A stretch of 64,000 bases of DNA from Campylobacteraceae bacterium (GTDB taxonomy: Bacteria > Campylobacterota > Campylobacteria > Campylobacterales > Sulfurovaceae), in the NCBI GenBank assembly GCA_027080995.1, contig JALWNT010000118.1, positions 1 through 64,000 on the forward strand, in the 5' to 3' direction. Both the position numbers and the translations under genes were made by a program. Within the stretch, counting starts at the first letter, position 1, and every line of letters begins with the position of its first letter. The notes under the pieces were generated by a model, which saw only the letters and a list, made by a program, of their open reading frames with translations, made no database searches and was not told the DNA's origin. Below are positions 15,667 through 22,883 of this stretch, piece by piece.

Positions 15667-16383
15667 TCACTTCTGTTTCCGAAAAACATTCTTTCGATGA
15701 AACTCCAGATAAGGCAGATGCCTCTCGTCAATTCGTCGCAACTTCATGCCTTCATGTATTCCCATCTTATTCGCTTCTTTCCAATTCCATATCGGGCTGA
15801 TTTTCAAAACTCCATCGTTGTCGAAGGTGATGAAACCCTGGTCAAAAGCTCTATCCAGGGCCGTGTTGAGAAGCAGGGCGTTGTAGAGATCCAGTTTTTC
15901 GGCGGCGGTGTCGCACATACTCCAGGGTTTGATGTGGCTGGCGATAAGAAGTTCCGGAGTTTTGATCTCGGTGACGGCACATTGACCTTCCCAGTATTCC
16001 ATCAGACGTTCCCGAAGTTTTTCCTGGCCTCTGCGCTGTTTTACCAACGTTTCGACGTCGGTAGTCACGGCATCGGGTTCTTCGAAGGGAAGCTTGACAC
16101 TCTTTTTTAGCCAATAGAGCAGTTCGGAAAGCTCCAGGGCCATGGCATAGGGGAACCCGTGTGGTGTATCGTCGATTTGGACGAAATGGGCGTTTTCGAA
16201 GATGTTGAGCTGCATCGCCGTCGCTTCGGGTAGTGCCAAAATGGGTAGATCTGCGATTTTCAGTGCGACACTGTGGCGGTAATAGGAGGAGGTTCCTACG
16301 ATCCAGTCATCCCGAAGTTCATGCCGGTCGTAGCCGGCATCGGTAAGAAGTTTTTCCAGGTAGATGGCCGTCACTTGATTCAT
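15667..16383 (-). CDS. HNH endonuclease domain protein
   Basis: The 238-aa protein has an N-terminal region resembling restriction-enzyme recognition modules, starting MNQVTAIYLEKLLTDAGYD. The C-terminal HNH core is GQCAVTEIKTPELLIASHIK, then DLYNALLLNTALDRAFDQGF. The His in ASHIKPW and the N-A-L-L-L...LD-x-x-FD pattern place it in the HNH_2 group found in restriction and defence proteins. It is the third gene of an AbiEi-AbiEii-HNH operon, with a 12-bp gap after AbiEii. Its stop abuts attR, so it lies just outside the integrated element. Confidence 0.8.
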   Translation of the reverse strand: MNQVTAIYLEKLLTDAGYDRHELRDDWIVGTSSYYRHSVALKIADLPILALPEATAMQLNIFENAHFVQIDDTPHGFPYAMALELSELLYWLKKSVKLPFEEPDAVTTDVETLVKQRRGQEKLRERLMEYWEGQCAVTEIKTPELLIASHIKPWSMCDTAAEKLDLYNALLLNTALDRAFDQGFITFDNDGVLKISPIWNWKEANKMGIHEGMKLRRIDERHLPYLEFHRKNVFRKQK

Positions 16384-16395
16384 AGGAAAGTCCCT

Positions 16396-17319
16396 TCAAC
16401 CGGTTTGCAAGATTTTCGATAGCTTTGCCACGGCTTCGGCTCTTTTTTCCGGGGGCATTTTGTCGAGATTCAGCATTTTCCAACGCACGGAGGGGAGACT
16501 TTCAACCCTTTCGAACGGAAGCAGATCCCACCGAGGCTCTCCCCGTTTGAATCCCATCAAAAACTCCTTGTGCTCCATTGTCATTTTCTTGTGGATGATC
16601 CCAAGGAACTCTTCCCGTGTTTGCAGCAACGTTTCCAAAGAGACGGGGGAGACTGTCATGCCGGAAAACTGCTGTTCGTAGATCTCTCTCATGTCATGAA
16701 AATTGGGCTGAAGCAGTTTGGCGATACTCTGATTGGAACTGACAAGATAGACGATGAACGCATTCATCAGTTCACTATCGATTCCTTCATTGTCAAGCAG
16801 ATTCCTGATATCAAAAAGATCCCGCGGATGTTGACGGTCGAGTGCCGCACACATTTTCCCGGCATAGAGATCGTTCATTTGGACGATTTGACACTCGACA
16901 AAGCCGAACTCCTCTTCGACCGCATCCGAAACCTTTCTCGTATCGGCTTCATAGAGCGTTCCTCTCATAACCGGCGACGTTTCGATCTTGATGCGCACAT
17001 CCGATCGTTCGACCTGGAGTTTCGAAAGCGTTTCATCCTCATGCTGCCCAATACGATGAACTTTCGAACCTCTTATGCCACGCTCGACCCGTTCGGCGAT
17101 TCGCGTGAAGGCTTCGGCGATATGCGTAAGAGAGGTGTCGCGATCTTCAATCGGCAGATAGGCCAGATCGATATCGACAGAAAGCCTCGGCATATCCCGT
17201 ATGAACATATTGATGGCCGTTCCGCCTTTGAGCGCAAAACTCTCTTCCTCCGCCACATAGGGCAGAACACTTATCAGCAGTTGCACCTGCCGGTAATAGA
17301 TGCTCGTTCTATCCAGCAT
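16396..17319 (-). CDS. AbiEii-family nucleotidyltransferase toxin
   Basis: The 307-aa protein is the toxin of the AbiE type IV toxin-antitoxin system, a nucleotidyltransferase that blocks phage by abortive infection. Motifs visible are LKGGTAINMF (motif I) with RLSVDIDLAYLP (metal-binding Asp-x-Asp), and LYAGKMCAALDRQHPRDLFD (Lys and the Arg-Asp-x-x-Asp site, about residues 165-185). It is overlapped by 11 bp by its antitoxin gene upstream, the usual order. It could modify tRNA or another substrate; related toxins add nucleotides to tRNA ends. Confidence 0.9.
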   Translation of the reverse strand: MLDRTSIYYRQVQLLISVLPYVAEEESFALKGGTAINMFIRDMPRLSVDIDLAYLPIEDRDTSLTHIAEAFTRIAERVERGIRGSKVHRIGQHEDETLSKLQVERSDVRIKIETSPVMRGTLYEADTRKVSDAVEEEFGFVECQIVQMNDLYAGKMCAALDRQHPRDLFDIRNLLDNEGIDSELMNAFIVYLVSSNQSIAKLLQPNFHDMREIYEQQFSGMTVSPVSLETLLQTREEFLGIIHKKMTMEHKEFLMGFKRGEPRWDLLPFERVESLPSVRWKMLNLDKMPPEKRAEAVAKLSKILQTG

Positions 17320-18082
17320 CGTTTTGAGCCCTCGGAACGGTAATCAGATAGGTTCTGTCCAGCTTCCCGTTTTTTGCGATCTGCATTTTTCCTGTACCGA
17401 TTTCAACGGCATCTTTTTCAATATATTTCGACCATGGATGATTATAACGATCACAAAAATAGAGAAAGAGTCGTTTGACTTTGACACTTTCACAATTTTG
17501 CAGCAATTTGTTCAGCAAACCGGGACGCAGTGATGTGAGATTTTCAAAAATCTCCGCCACAAAGGTAAAGGTAACTCCCTCTTTTTCCACGAGATAGAGC
17601 AGTTCCAAAATGGCTCTTTCGGGTGAAGATATTTGAATCTCGTAATCCCTGATGCCGCTTGGATAATCTTTGAGTCCCAGGTCGCCGAACCACGGTTTTT
17701 TGTAAAACTCGAATTGGAATGTTGAGGCAATGTTTTTCAACCATGCCGGGGGATTCTTTTGGCTATAGAGTGCAATGCGCTCCTTGCGGGAGAGTGGAAG
17801 ATAGTGCGCGAACCCCTGCAGGTTCAAAGCACTCAATCCCCCCACGTAAACCGCAAGGCCGGCGAATTGTTGTACACCCACCATCACACCTTTCCAGTTG
17901 GGCTCCACTTCGGATCGGGCATAGAGCCCCCGTCCGAGTTTTTGCAATATCCCCTGTGTGACATATTTGCTGATCAGTTGTGTGGAATACCCCTGTTCTC
18001 TCAACCAACTGCTGGGAACAGCCACTTTTTCGGGTAAAGTCCTGTACAGCAGTTTCAATTTTCCATTTTTTTGCAAACTCAT
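17309..18082 (-). CDS. AbiEi-family antitoxin / transcriptional repressor
   Basis: The 257-aa protein begins with a winged-helix region (VPSSWLREQGYSTQLISKYV, TQGILQKLGRGLYAR, about residues 20-56), typical of AbiEi antitoxins that also repress their operon. The C-terminal antitoxin domain follows with YVGGLSALNLQGFAHYL and ISSPERAILELLYLV. Gene order and overlap with AbiEii support the assignment. The 5' non-coding side adjoins a gene remnant (18093-18191). Confidence 0.88.
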   Translation of the reverse strand: MSLQKNGKLKLLYRTLPEKVAVPSSWLREQGYSTQLISKYVTQGILQKLGRGLYARSEVEPNWKGVMVGVQQFAGLAVYVGGLSALNLQGFAHYLPLSRKERIALYSQKNPPAWLKNIASTFQFEFYKKPWFGDLGLKDYPSGIRDYEIQISSPERAILELLYLVEKEGVTFTFVAEIFENLTSLRPGLLNKLLQNCESVKVKRLFLYFCDRYNHPWSKYIEKDAVEIGTGKMQIAKNGKLDRTYLITVPRAQNDAG

Positions 18083-18092
18083 AGTTTGTATT

Positions 18093-18191
18093 TTAGCTTT
18101 TTATGAAACCAAAAGCAATCTTGATTAGAAAATCGCCGTCGTATCCGATATTGGTAAGGAGTTTTTCCAGGCAAATGGTCGAGTGGTTCAT
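18093..18191 (-). pseudogene. 5' remnant of a second HNH-protein gene
   Basis: A 32-codon frame starts MNHSTICLEKLLTNIGYDGD, closely like the first 20 residues of the HNH protein at 16383 (MNQVTAIYLEKLLTDAGYD), then loses similarity and stops. The DNA of the two 5' ends also aligns. The AbiE pair thus sits between two copies of the same gene start, suggesting duplication or insertion at this point. Confidence 0.6.
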
Positions 18192-18215
18192 GCTCCTACA
18201 TTTTATCTGGCTCTT

Positions 18216-18459
18216 TCAAGCTTGGCCCCCCATCTCTTGATAAACTGCGATACTAGATAAAGCCATAATTTTGGGATTTTCATCAGCTTGGCCTCTAACT
18301 TGGCCCCCATCTTGGCCCCCTGGGATTTTCGCCTGAATCAGCAATATATATCCAGCTGAAAATCTCCCTGGAGGTATCGGCAAAGGCTGAAATCTTCTTC
18401 CATACCGAGTTTTCATCGGTTTGGATAAGGTTTTCTATCTGTTCATAGGTCATCATCAT
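18216..18459 (-). pseudogene. degraded gene with a GGQ-repeat tail
   Basis: Two adjoining minus-strand reading frames look like parts of one decayed protein. The upstream frame begins within the end of the DUF262 gene (MMTYEQIENLIQTDENSVWK). The downstream frame ends with GGQDGGQVRGQADENPKI and YQEMGGQA. Gly-Gly-Gln repeats of this type occur near the C-terminus of Fic and AlbA_2-type regulators, in front of a terminal winged helix. The frames do not join without a frameshift and most of such a protein is missing. The assignment is tentative. Confidence 0.3.
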
Positions 18460-20239
18460 TCGGATAACTCTTCTTTCCCATAGCTTTTTCGATAAGTGCA
18501 AGCAGTCTTTGACGCCGATCTTCGATGAACTCATCGAATCTGTTTTCTCTTAACAATTTGGCCGAGAGCGCGTGACTTTCAAGTAGTTTATCCATCTCCT
18601 CGTCACTTAATTGCACCTGTTTTTCATGTTGGATTTTCGGTAAATAGACAGATGGAGCGTCCCCGCCGATTTTACGATTCGCTTTATACGAAATCGAAGT
18701 TTTGTTTAATATAGAGTCATACCTTTCCCGTGGAATGCCTTGTTTGATACACCAATCCTTTGGAAAAATATGATGGATATCCAGAGCGATTTCGTTGGCA
18801 TCGAGCTCTCGAATTGTCGCTTTCCAAAACCAATCTTTCGCGCCTTCCCGAAGAATCAAAACATTGATCCCCTTATATGCTGCACTGAGGCGCGAACGCA
18901 ACGTATCGAAACGCTCCTGCTGAAAGAAGGCATCTTTGACCGTCCGAGGGACCATTGCATCATCTTCGAACCATTGCAGCAGTTCTTCATAGTCGTTGGC
19001 CATCCGCGTTTCCACGGCTCCACCATACAGCTCACCCAACACTCCGCACCAGTACCATCTGCTTAATTTGTCGTAAATGCGAGGCTCGAGCCATCGATCC
19101 TGCAAGCGGGCCATAACCGCAGCGAGCGGAATAAGTTGTGTCGAATAGGGAAGTTCTTTACGCGCGTAGAAAGCCTCTTTTTTTAAAAATTTAGCCGCCT
19201 GTATGAAGCCTCTTTCCACTTCCGGTGCCCATTGTTTCCAGGATTCCAGAGGCAGTTGCAGGACGTCTCCTCTCTTTGCACTGACGGGTTTTGCCTGTTT
19301 GCCTGTTTTGCCTGCCTCGATATCGGCTTTTTTCAATTCGTGGGTATGAAGCAGGGTCACGGCCTGCAAAAACTCCGGTGCTTCAATACCTTTGAGCATC
19401 GGTTCTTTTTCGAGTCGCTCTTTGCGTGATTCGACATGGCGTATTTCCGAACCGAACCAGTCATCTCTCAAATTGTATCCGTCTGCGGCATAGCTTGCCG
19501 TAATAAGTTCAAAGACAGAAAGTGAAACACCTCCGGTATTGACTTTTTCAAACACCAGACACACCGCTTCTTTCGAAGTCTCCTTTTTCAATTCGATGAC
19601 AGGAATTTGATAGTTTCGAAAAGCGCTTAAAATCGTTTTTCGAAAATCCATATAAAGTTTTATCTTTTCCGGTGAAATTTCATAAAATATCTCTTCCCAT
19701 TCATCGGAATTCATCACCTGATCACATGGAAAATAGAGCTGCGCACATTCCAATTCCCGCGTAGAAAGATCCAAAACAACATCCCGTCCAAAATTGGTGC
19801 GGATCTGTCGATTTTCGTCGACCGCCACGATCGCTTCATCCAGTGCGTGGGGTGATTCCAACGCCTTTTGAATGTCAAAGTAATAGTGCCGTTTGATCGC
19901 TTTGCCCTTGTTGGTCCGGGTATTGACGGGCGAAGTGAGGTAGATAGCCTGAGTCAGTGTTGTTAGACGTTGTTGACCATCGAGAATGAGTTTTTCCGGG
20001 ACGGTATCAGGAGAGATCTCATGCTCCAACCCTTCCACGGGACGGGTTTGAAACCGAACTTCACCACCGGACTCAAGCAGCATCACCGCCCCGACTGGAA
20101 AGGAGCGTGCCACACTGACAAGCAAATCTTTGATATGGTCATCATCCCACACCCAACCCCGCTGAAAATCGGGAAGTTGAATTTTTCCGCTTTTGATATC
20201 TTTACAGAAGATCGGAAAGTAGAATTTTCGTACTGTCAA
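18443..20239 (-). CDS. DUF262/HNH protein, GmrSD-like restriction factor
   Basis: The 598-aa protein has an N-terminal DUF262 (GmrS-like, ParB/sulfiredoxin fold) with LPDFQRGWVWDDDHIKDLLV and the hallmark ILDGQQRLTTLTQAIYL (about residues 22-100). VFEKVNTGGVSLSVFELITA follows. The C-terminal half carries an HNH-type site, ALDIHHIFPKDWC (about 497) with an Asn-rich NKTSISYKANRKIGG downstream. Related proteins (GmrSD, BrxU, SspE) cut modified or foreign phage DNA using nucleotide-dependent DUF262 domains. It heads the defence cluster and has no partner gene. Confidence 0.85.
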   Translation of the reverse strand: MTVRKFYFPIFCKDIKSGKIQLPDFQRGWVWDDDHIKDLLVSVARSFPVGAVMLLESGGEVRFQTRPVEGLEHEISPDTVPEKLILDGQQRLTTLTQAIYLTSPVNTRTNKGKAIKRHYYFDIQKALESPHALDEAIVAVDENRQIRTNFGRDVVLDLSTRELECAQLYFPCDQVMNSDEWEEIFYEISPEKIKLYMDFRKTILSAFRNYQIPVIELKKETSKEAVCLVFEKVNTGGVSLSVFELITASYAADGYNLRDDWFGSEIRHVESRKERLEKEPMLKGIEAPEFLQAVTLLHTHELKKADIEAGKTGKQAKPVSAKRGDVLQLPLESWKQWAPEVERGFIQAAKFLKKEAFYARKELPYSTQLIPLAAVMARLQDRWLEPRIYDKLSRWYWCGVLGELYGGAVETRMANDYEELLQWFEDDAMVPRTVKDAFFQQERFDTLRSRLSAAYKGINVLILREGAKDWFWKATIRELDANEIALDIHHIFPKDWCIKQGIPRERYDSILNKTSISYKANRKIGGDAPSVYLPKIQHEKQVQLSDEEMDKLLESHALSAKLLRENRFDEFIEDRRQRLLALIEKAMGKKSYPNDDDL

Positions 20240-20343
20240 ACATTGTCATTTGTCATTTTTCTCCCTTGTCGATCTATCGTACTCCTCCGACACTAACTTT
20301 CGCGTCCTATTCTCTCCAGATTTTTATGACGGAAAAGAAAGGG

Positions 20344-21066
20344 TCAAAAAACGCCGGGATGGCTGGCATTGTTTTCGGTAGCTACGGCTGCAGCGGGAGC
20401 CGGCATATGCGGTTGGATCGGGACCATTTTTTTGAGATAGGCTTTGATGTGTGCCGGAGTCTTTTTGTTGACCCGGTATCCCACCTTTTGCAGATCGTAG
20501 TAGACGAAGGGAAGGTAATGCTCCCGGGTAACCACCACCTTGGTCTTGTGCGTCGCCCATTTGAACATCGTATTGGCCCCCTTTTCGCCTACGTGGATGC
20601 ATCCGTGGCTCATCGCGTTGGTGTTGCCCATATGGATGGCGTGTCCGCGGTTGGTGAAGAAGAGGGAGAAGTCCATATTATTGATCCCCTTGGGGTCCGG
20701 GTGGGCTTTGGACATATAATAGCGCTCTTTGCGCAGGACGCGGAAGATCCCCGAGGGGGTTTCGTGCCCCTCGGCCCCCGAGGAGATGGAGGCGGCCCAC
20801 CAGACCACCCCGTCACGATCGACGGCATACGCGGCTCCGTCGGCTCCTTTTTCCCGTAGAGAGACAACGATGAAATCCTTGCCTTTTAAATCGACTTTTT
20901 TCTCTTTCCCGTGATCGTCGATGACGGCAAACTCCGTTTTGCTCAACGGAATGACCCGACTACGGGTATTTTTGCTTTTGTCAACTTTGGCATTTGCCGC
21001 CGCCAGCGGTAAAAACATCAACGCTGTTGTCACTATCGTCAACCCTATCGTTTTCCAATTCCTCAC
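20344..21066 (-). CDS. L,D-transpeptidase (YkuD domain)
   Basis: Such enzymes form 3-3 cross-links in peptidoglycan or attach proteins to it. A GTG at 21066 with GGAG seven bases upstream gives 240 aa and a clear signal peptide (KTIGLTIVTTALMFLPLAAANA). An upstream ATG (21273) would place this signal inside the protein. The catalytic motif reads HAIHMGNTNAMSHGCIHVGE (about residues 165-184), containing the active-site Cys in SHGCIH. The tail is rich in Pro and Ala. Divergent from the lipoprotein gene. Confidence 0.87.
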   Translation of the reverse strand: MRNWKTIGLTIVTTALMFLPLAAANAKVDKSKNTRSRVIPLSKTEFAVIDDHGKEKKVDLKGKDFIVVSLREKGADGAAYAVDRDGVVWWAASISSGAEGHETPSGIFRVLRKERYYMSKAHPDPKGINNMDFSLFFTNRGHAIHMGNTNAMSHGCIHVGEKGANTMFKWATHKTKVVVTREHYLPFVYYDLQKVGYRVNKKTPAHIKAYLKKMVPIQPHMPAPAAAVATENNASHPGVF

Positions 21067-21169
21067 AAGCAAACTCCACTTTTTTTTGATTATAACGTCA
21101 AAGCCCTTCACGGTCAACTTACGATACAATCGATGCAGAAAAATCAGTGGACAGACAAGGAGCAATATA

Positions 21170-21430
21170 ATGAACAAAATATATCTAAGTACAGCAATCG
21201 TCATCGCCCTTTCATTGACGGGTTGCGGGATCAATACTTGGTACAATCCCGCCCCCACCGCCCCTGCCTCCAATGGCCTTTCACAAAAAAGCCCCGCCTA
21301 TCAGGAGGGCTACAAAGCAGGCTGCAAAACCGCCCAGGGAGAGTACACCAAAAGTTCCGAACGCTTCAACAATGACAGTGAATACCACGAGGGATGGTTC
21401 GCAGGCCGCAGTAGCTGCCAGGCACAGTAA
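21170..21430 (+). CDS. small lipoprotein, function unknown
   Basis: The 86-aa protein has a lipoprotein signal (MNKIYLSTAIVIALSLTGCG) with a lipobox at LTGC, so it should be lipid-anchored after cleavage before Cys19. The mature part has a repeated-looking motif AYQEGYKAGC and EYHEGWFAGRSSC, with two further Cys that could form a disulfide. AAGGAG lies nine bases before the ATG. It precedes gspF by 35 bp and could be a secretion-linked lipoprotein, though no family is recognised. Confidence 0.75.
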   Translation: MNKIYLSTAIVIALSLTGCGINTWYNPAPTAPASNGLSQKSPAYQEGYKAGCKTAQGEYTKSSERFNNDSEYHEGWFAGRSSCQAQ

Positions 21431-21465
21431 ACGGCCTGTCAAGCATATGAAAAACCGAAACGCGA

Positions 21466-22683
21466 ATGCAGTATAAATACAGGGGAATCGACCAAAGCGG
21501 TAAAAAAGTCAAAGGGCGCATCACCGCGCTGACTCTTGAAGAGGCCAAGCAGAAACTCCGCACTCAGGGAGTCTATTATGAAACGCTCAAGCCGGTAAGA
21601 GAATGGGGCTTTCGCTCTCTGATGGTGCGGAAGATGCCCGGATCGCTGCTTAGCGGCTTTTCCAGAGAGCTTTCAAGCTACCTCGGTTCGGGGATGACTG
21701 TCCTGACCGCTTTGAAACTGATGGAAAACCAGCATCGGGATGAAAAACACTACGCCGCCTTTCTCGGAGAAGTCCGCCGAGGAGTCGAAGAGGGGCAATC
21801 CCTCTACAAAGCACTTGCCAACCAGGATATCTATCTTCTGCCCGACTTTTTCCTTCAAAGCCTCAATGTCGCGGGCCAGAGCGGGAAAATGGTCGAAGTT
21901 CTCAGCAACATGGGCAACTTTTTCTCCATTCAGAGCAAAGTCCGCAAACAGGTGGCCAACGCAATGGCCTATCCGATCTTCATCTTCGTCGTGGCGATGG
22001 GGATGACGGGCTTTCTTATCTCCTACGTCGTTCCCAAGATCACGGGGATTTTCGAAGACACGGGGCAGGAGCTTCCCAAAATCACCCGGTTCGTGTTGGG
22101 ACTCAGCGATTTTCTCTCTCACCATTACCTCGGGCTGATTCTGGGCCTTCTTGGCATCGTTATCGCTCTCAAACTCTCCTACAGTCATTGGCAGGGCTTC
22201 AAACGTTTCATCGATGCGCTCCTGCTCAAAACACCTGTCATCGGCCCACTGATTCAAAACCACGAACTCGCCCGCTTCAGCTACATCCTCTCCCTGATGC
22301 TCGACTCGGGAGTCTCCTACGCGCAGGCGGTGCAGTTGGCCGGCACGACCTTCGGCAACGCCGCTTTGCAGGATCTCTTCGACCAGGCGGCGCAGAAGGT
22401 GGTCGAAGGAAACAAGCTCTCCAACGCTCTGTATCTAAGCAAAGGCGTCAAACTCAAACGAAACTTCATGCAATCACTGGCCCTGGGCGAAGAGTCCAGC
22501 GAAGTCGCTTCCGTCATGCTCAATCTCTCCAAACTCTACAGCGAGGAGAACGAAGACCGGCTCAAAATACTTCTAAGCCTGATGGAGCCTCTGATGATGC
22601 TCCTCATCGGCGGCATTGTCGGTGTGATAGTTATGGCAATGCTTTTGCCGATCTTCAGTATGAACCTGGGGGCGAAGATTTGA
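21466..22683 (+). CDS. gspF: type II secretion inner-membrane platform protein GspF
   Basis: The 405-aa protein has two T2SF domains in tandem (about residues 70-195 and 270-395), each with a helical bundle and a membrane segment: PIFIFVVAMGMTGFLISYVV and LMEPLMMLLIGGIVGVIVMA. The start MQYKYRGIDQSGKKVKG is the usual GspF N-terminus. It anchors the GspE ATPase and pseudopilus assembly. It is separated by 17 kb from the rest of the secretion genes, so the system is split into at least two loci. Confidence 0.9.
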   Translation: MQYKYRGIDQSGKKVKGRITALTLEEAKQKLRTQGVYYETLKPVREWGFRSLMVRKMPGSLLSGFSRELSSYLGSGMTVLTALKLMENQHRDEKHYAAFLGEVRRGVEEGQSLYKALANQDIYLLPDFFLQSLNVAGQSGKMVEVLSNMGNFFSIQSKVRKQVANAMAYPIFIFVVAMGMTGFLISYVVPKITGIFEDTGQELPKITRFVLGLSDFLSHHYLGLILGLLGIVIALKLSYSHWQGFKRFIDALLLKTPVIGPLIQNHELARFSYILSLMLDSGVSYAQAVQLAGTTFGNAALQDLFDQAAQKVVEGNKLSNALYLSKGVKLKRNFMQSLALGEESSEVASVMLNLSKLYSEENEDRLKILLSLMEPLMMLLIGGIVGVIVMAMLLPIFSMNLGAKI

Positions 22684-22703
22684 TCATGGCGCCTTTGGCA
22701 CCG

Positions 22704-22725
22704 TTATTGGTTATTGGTATATTGG
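22704..22725 (+). repeat. short TTATTGG repeat array
   Basis: The stretch reads TTATTGG twice and then TATATTGG, just after the gspF stop. Related arrays occur at 26844-26875, 28620-28647 and 36436-36469, all between genes. Confidence 0.5.
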
Positions 22726-22883
22726 GGAGTGTTTTTAAACACAGGATGGTTGATTGACACAAACAGACTCTGTTGACACTTCTTCTTTGTAAAGATAATG
22801 TGGAACCAGAGCCGCCGATTCTGGATTTTTGGAGCGGACAGACTCTGCGTTAATTCTTTTCCATTACCTTGTTTATTGTCAGT

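Noticed and set aside
20344-21273. Longer form of the L,D-transpeptidase from the ATG at 21273
   Set aside because: It would bury the signal peptide 70 residues inside and run through the region of the divergent lipoprotein gene; the GTG at 21066 has a ribosome site.
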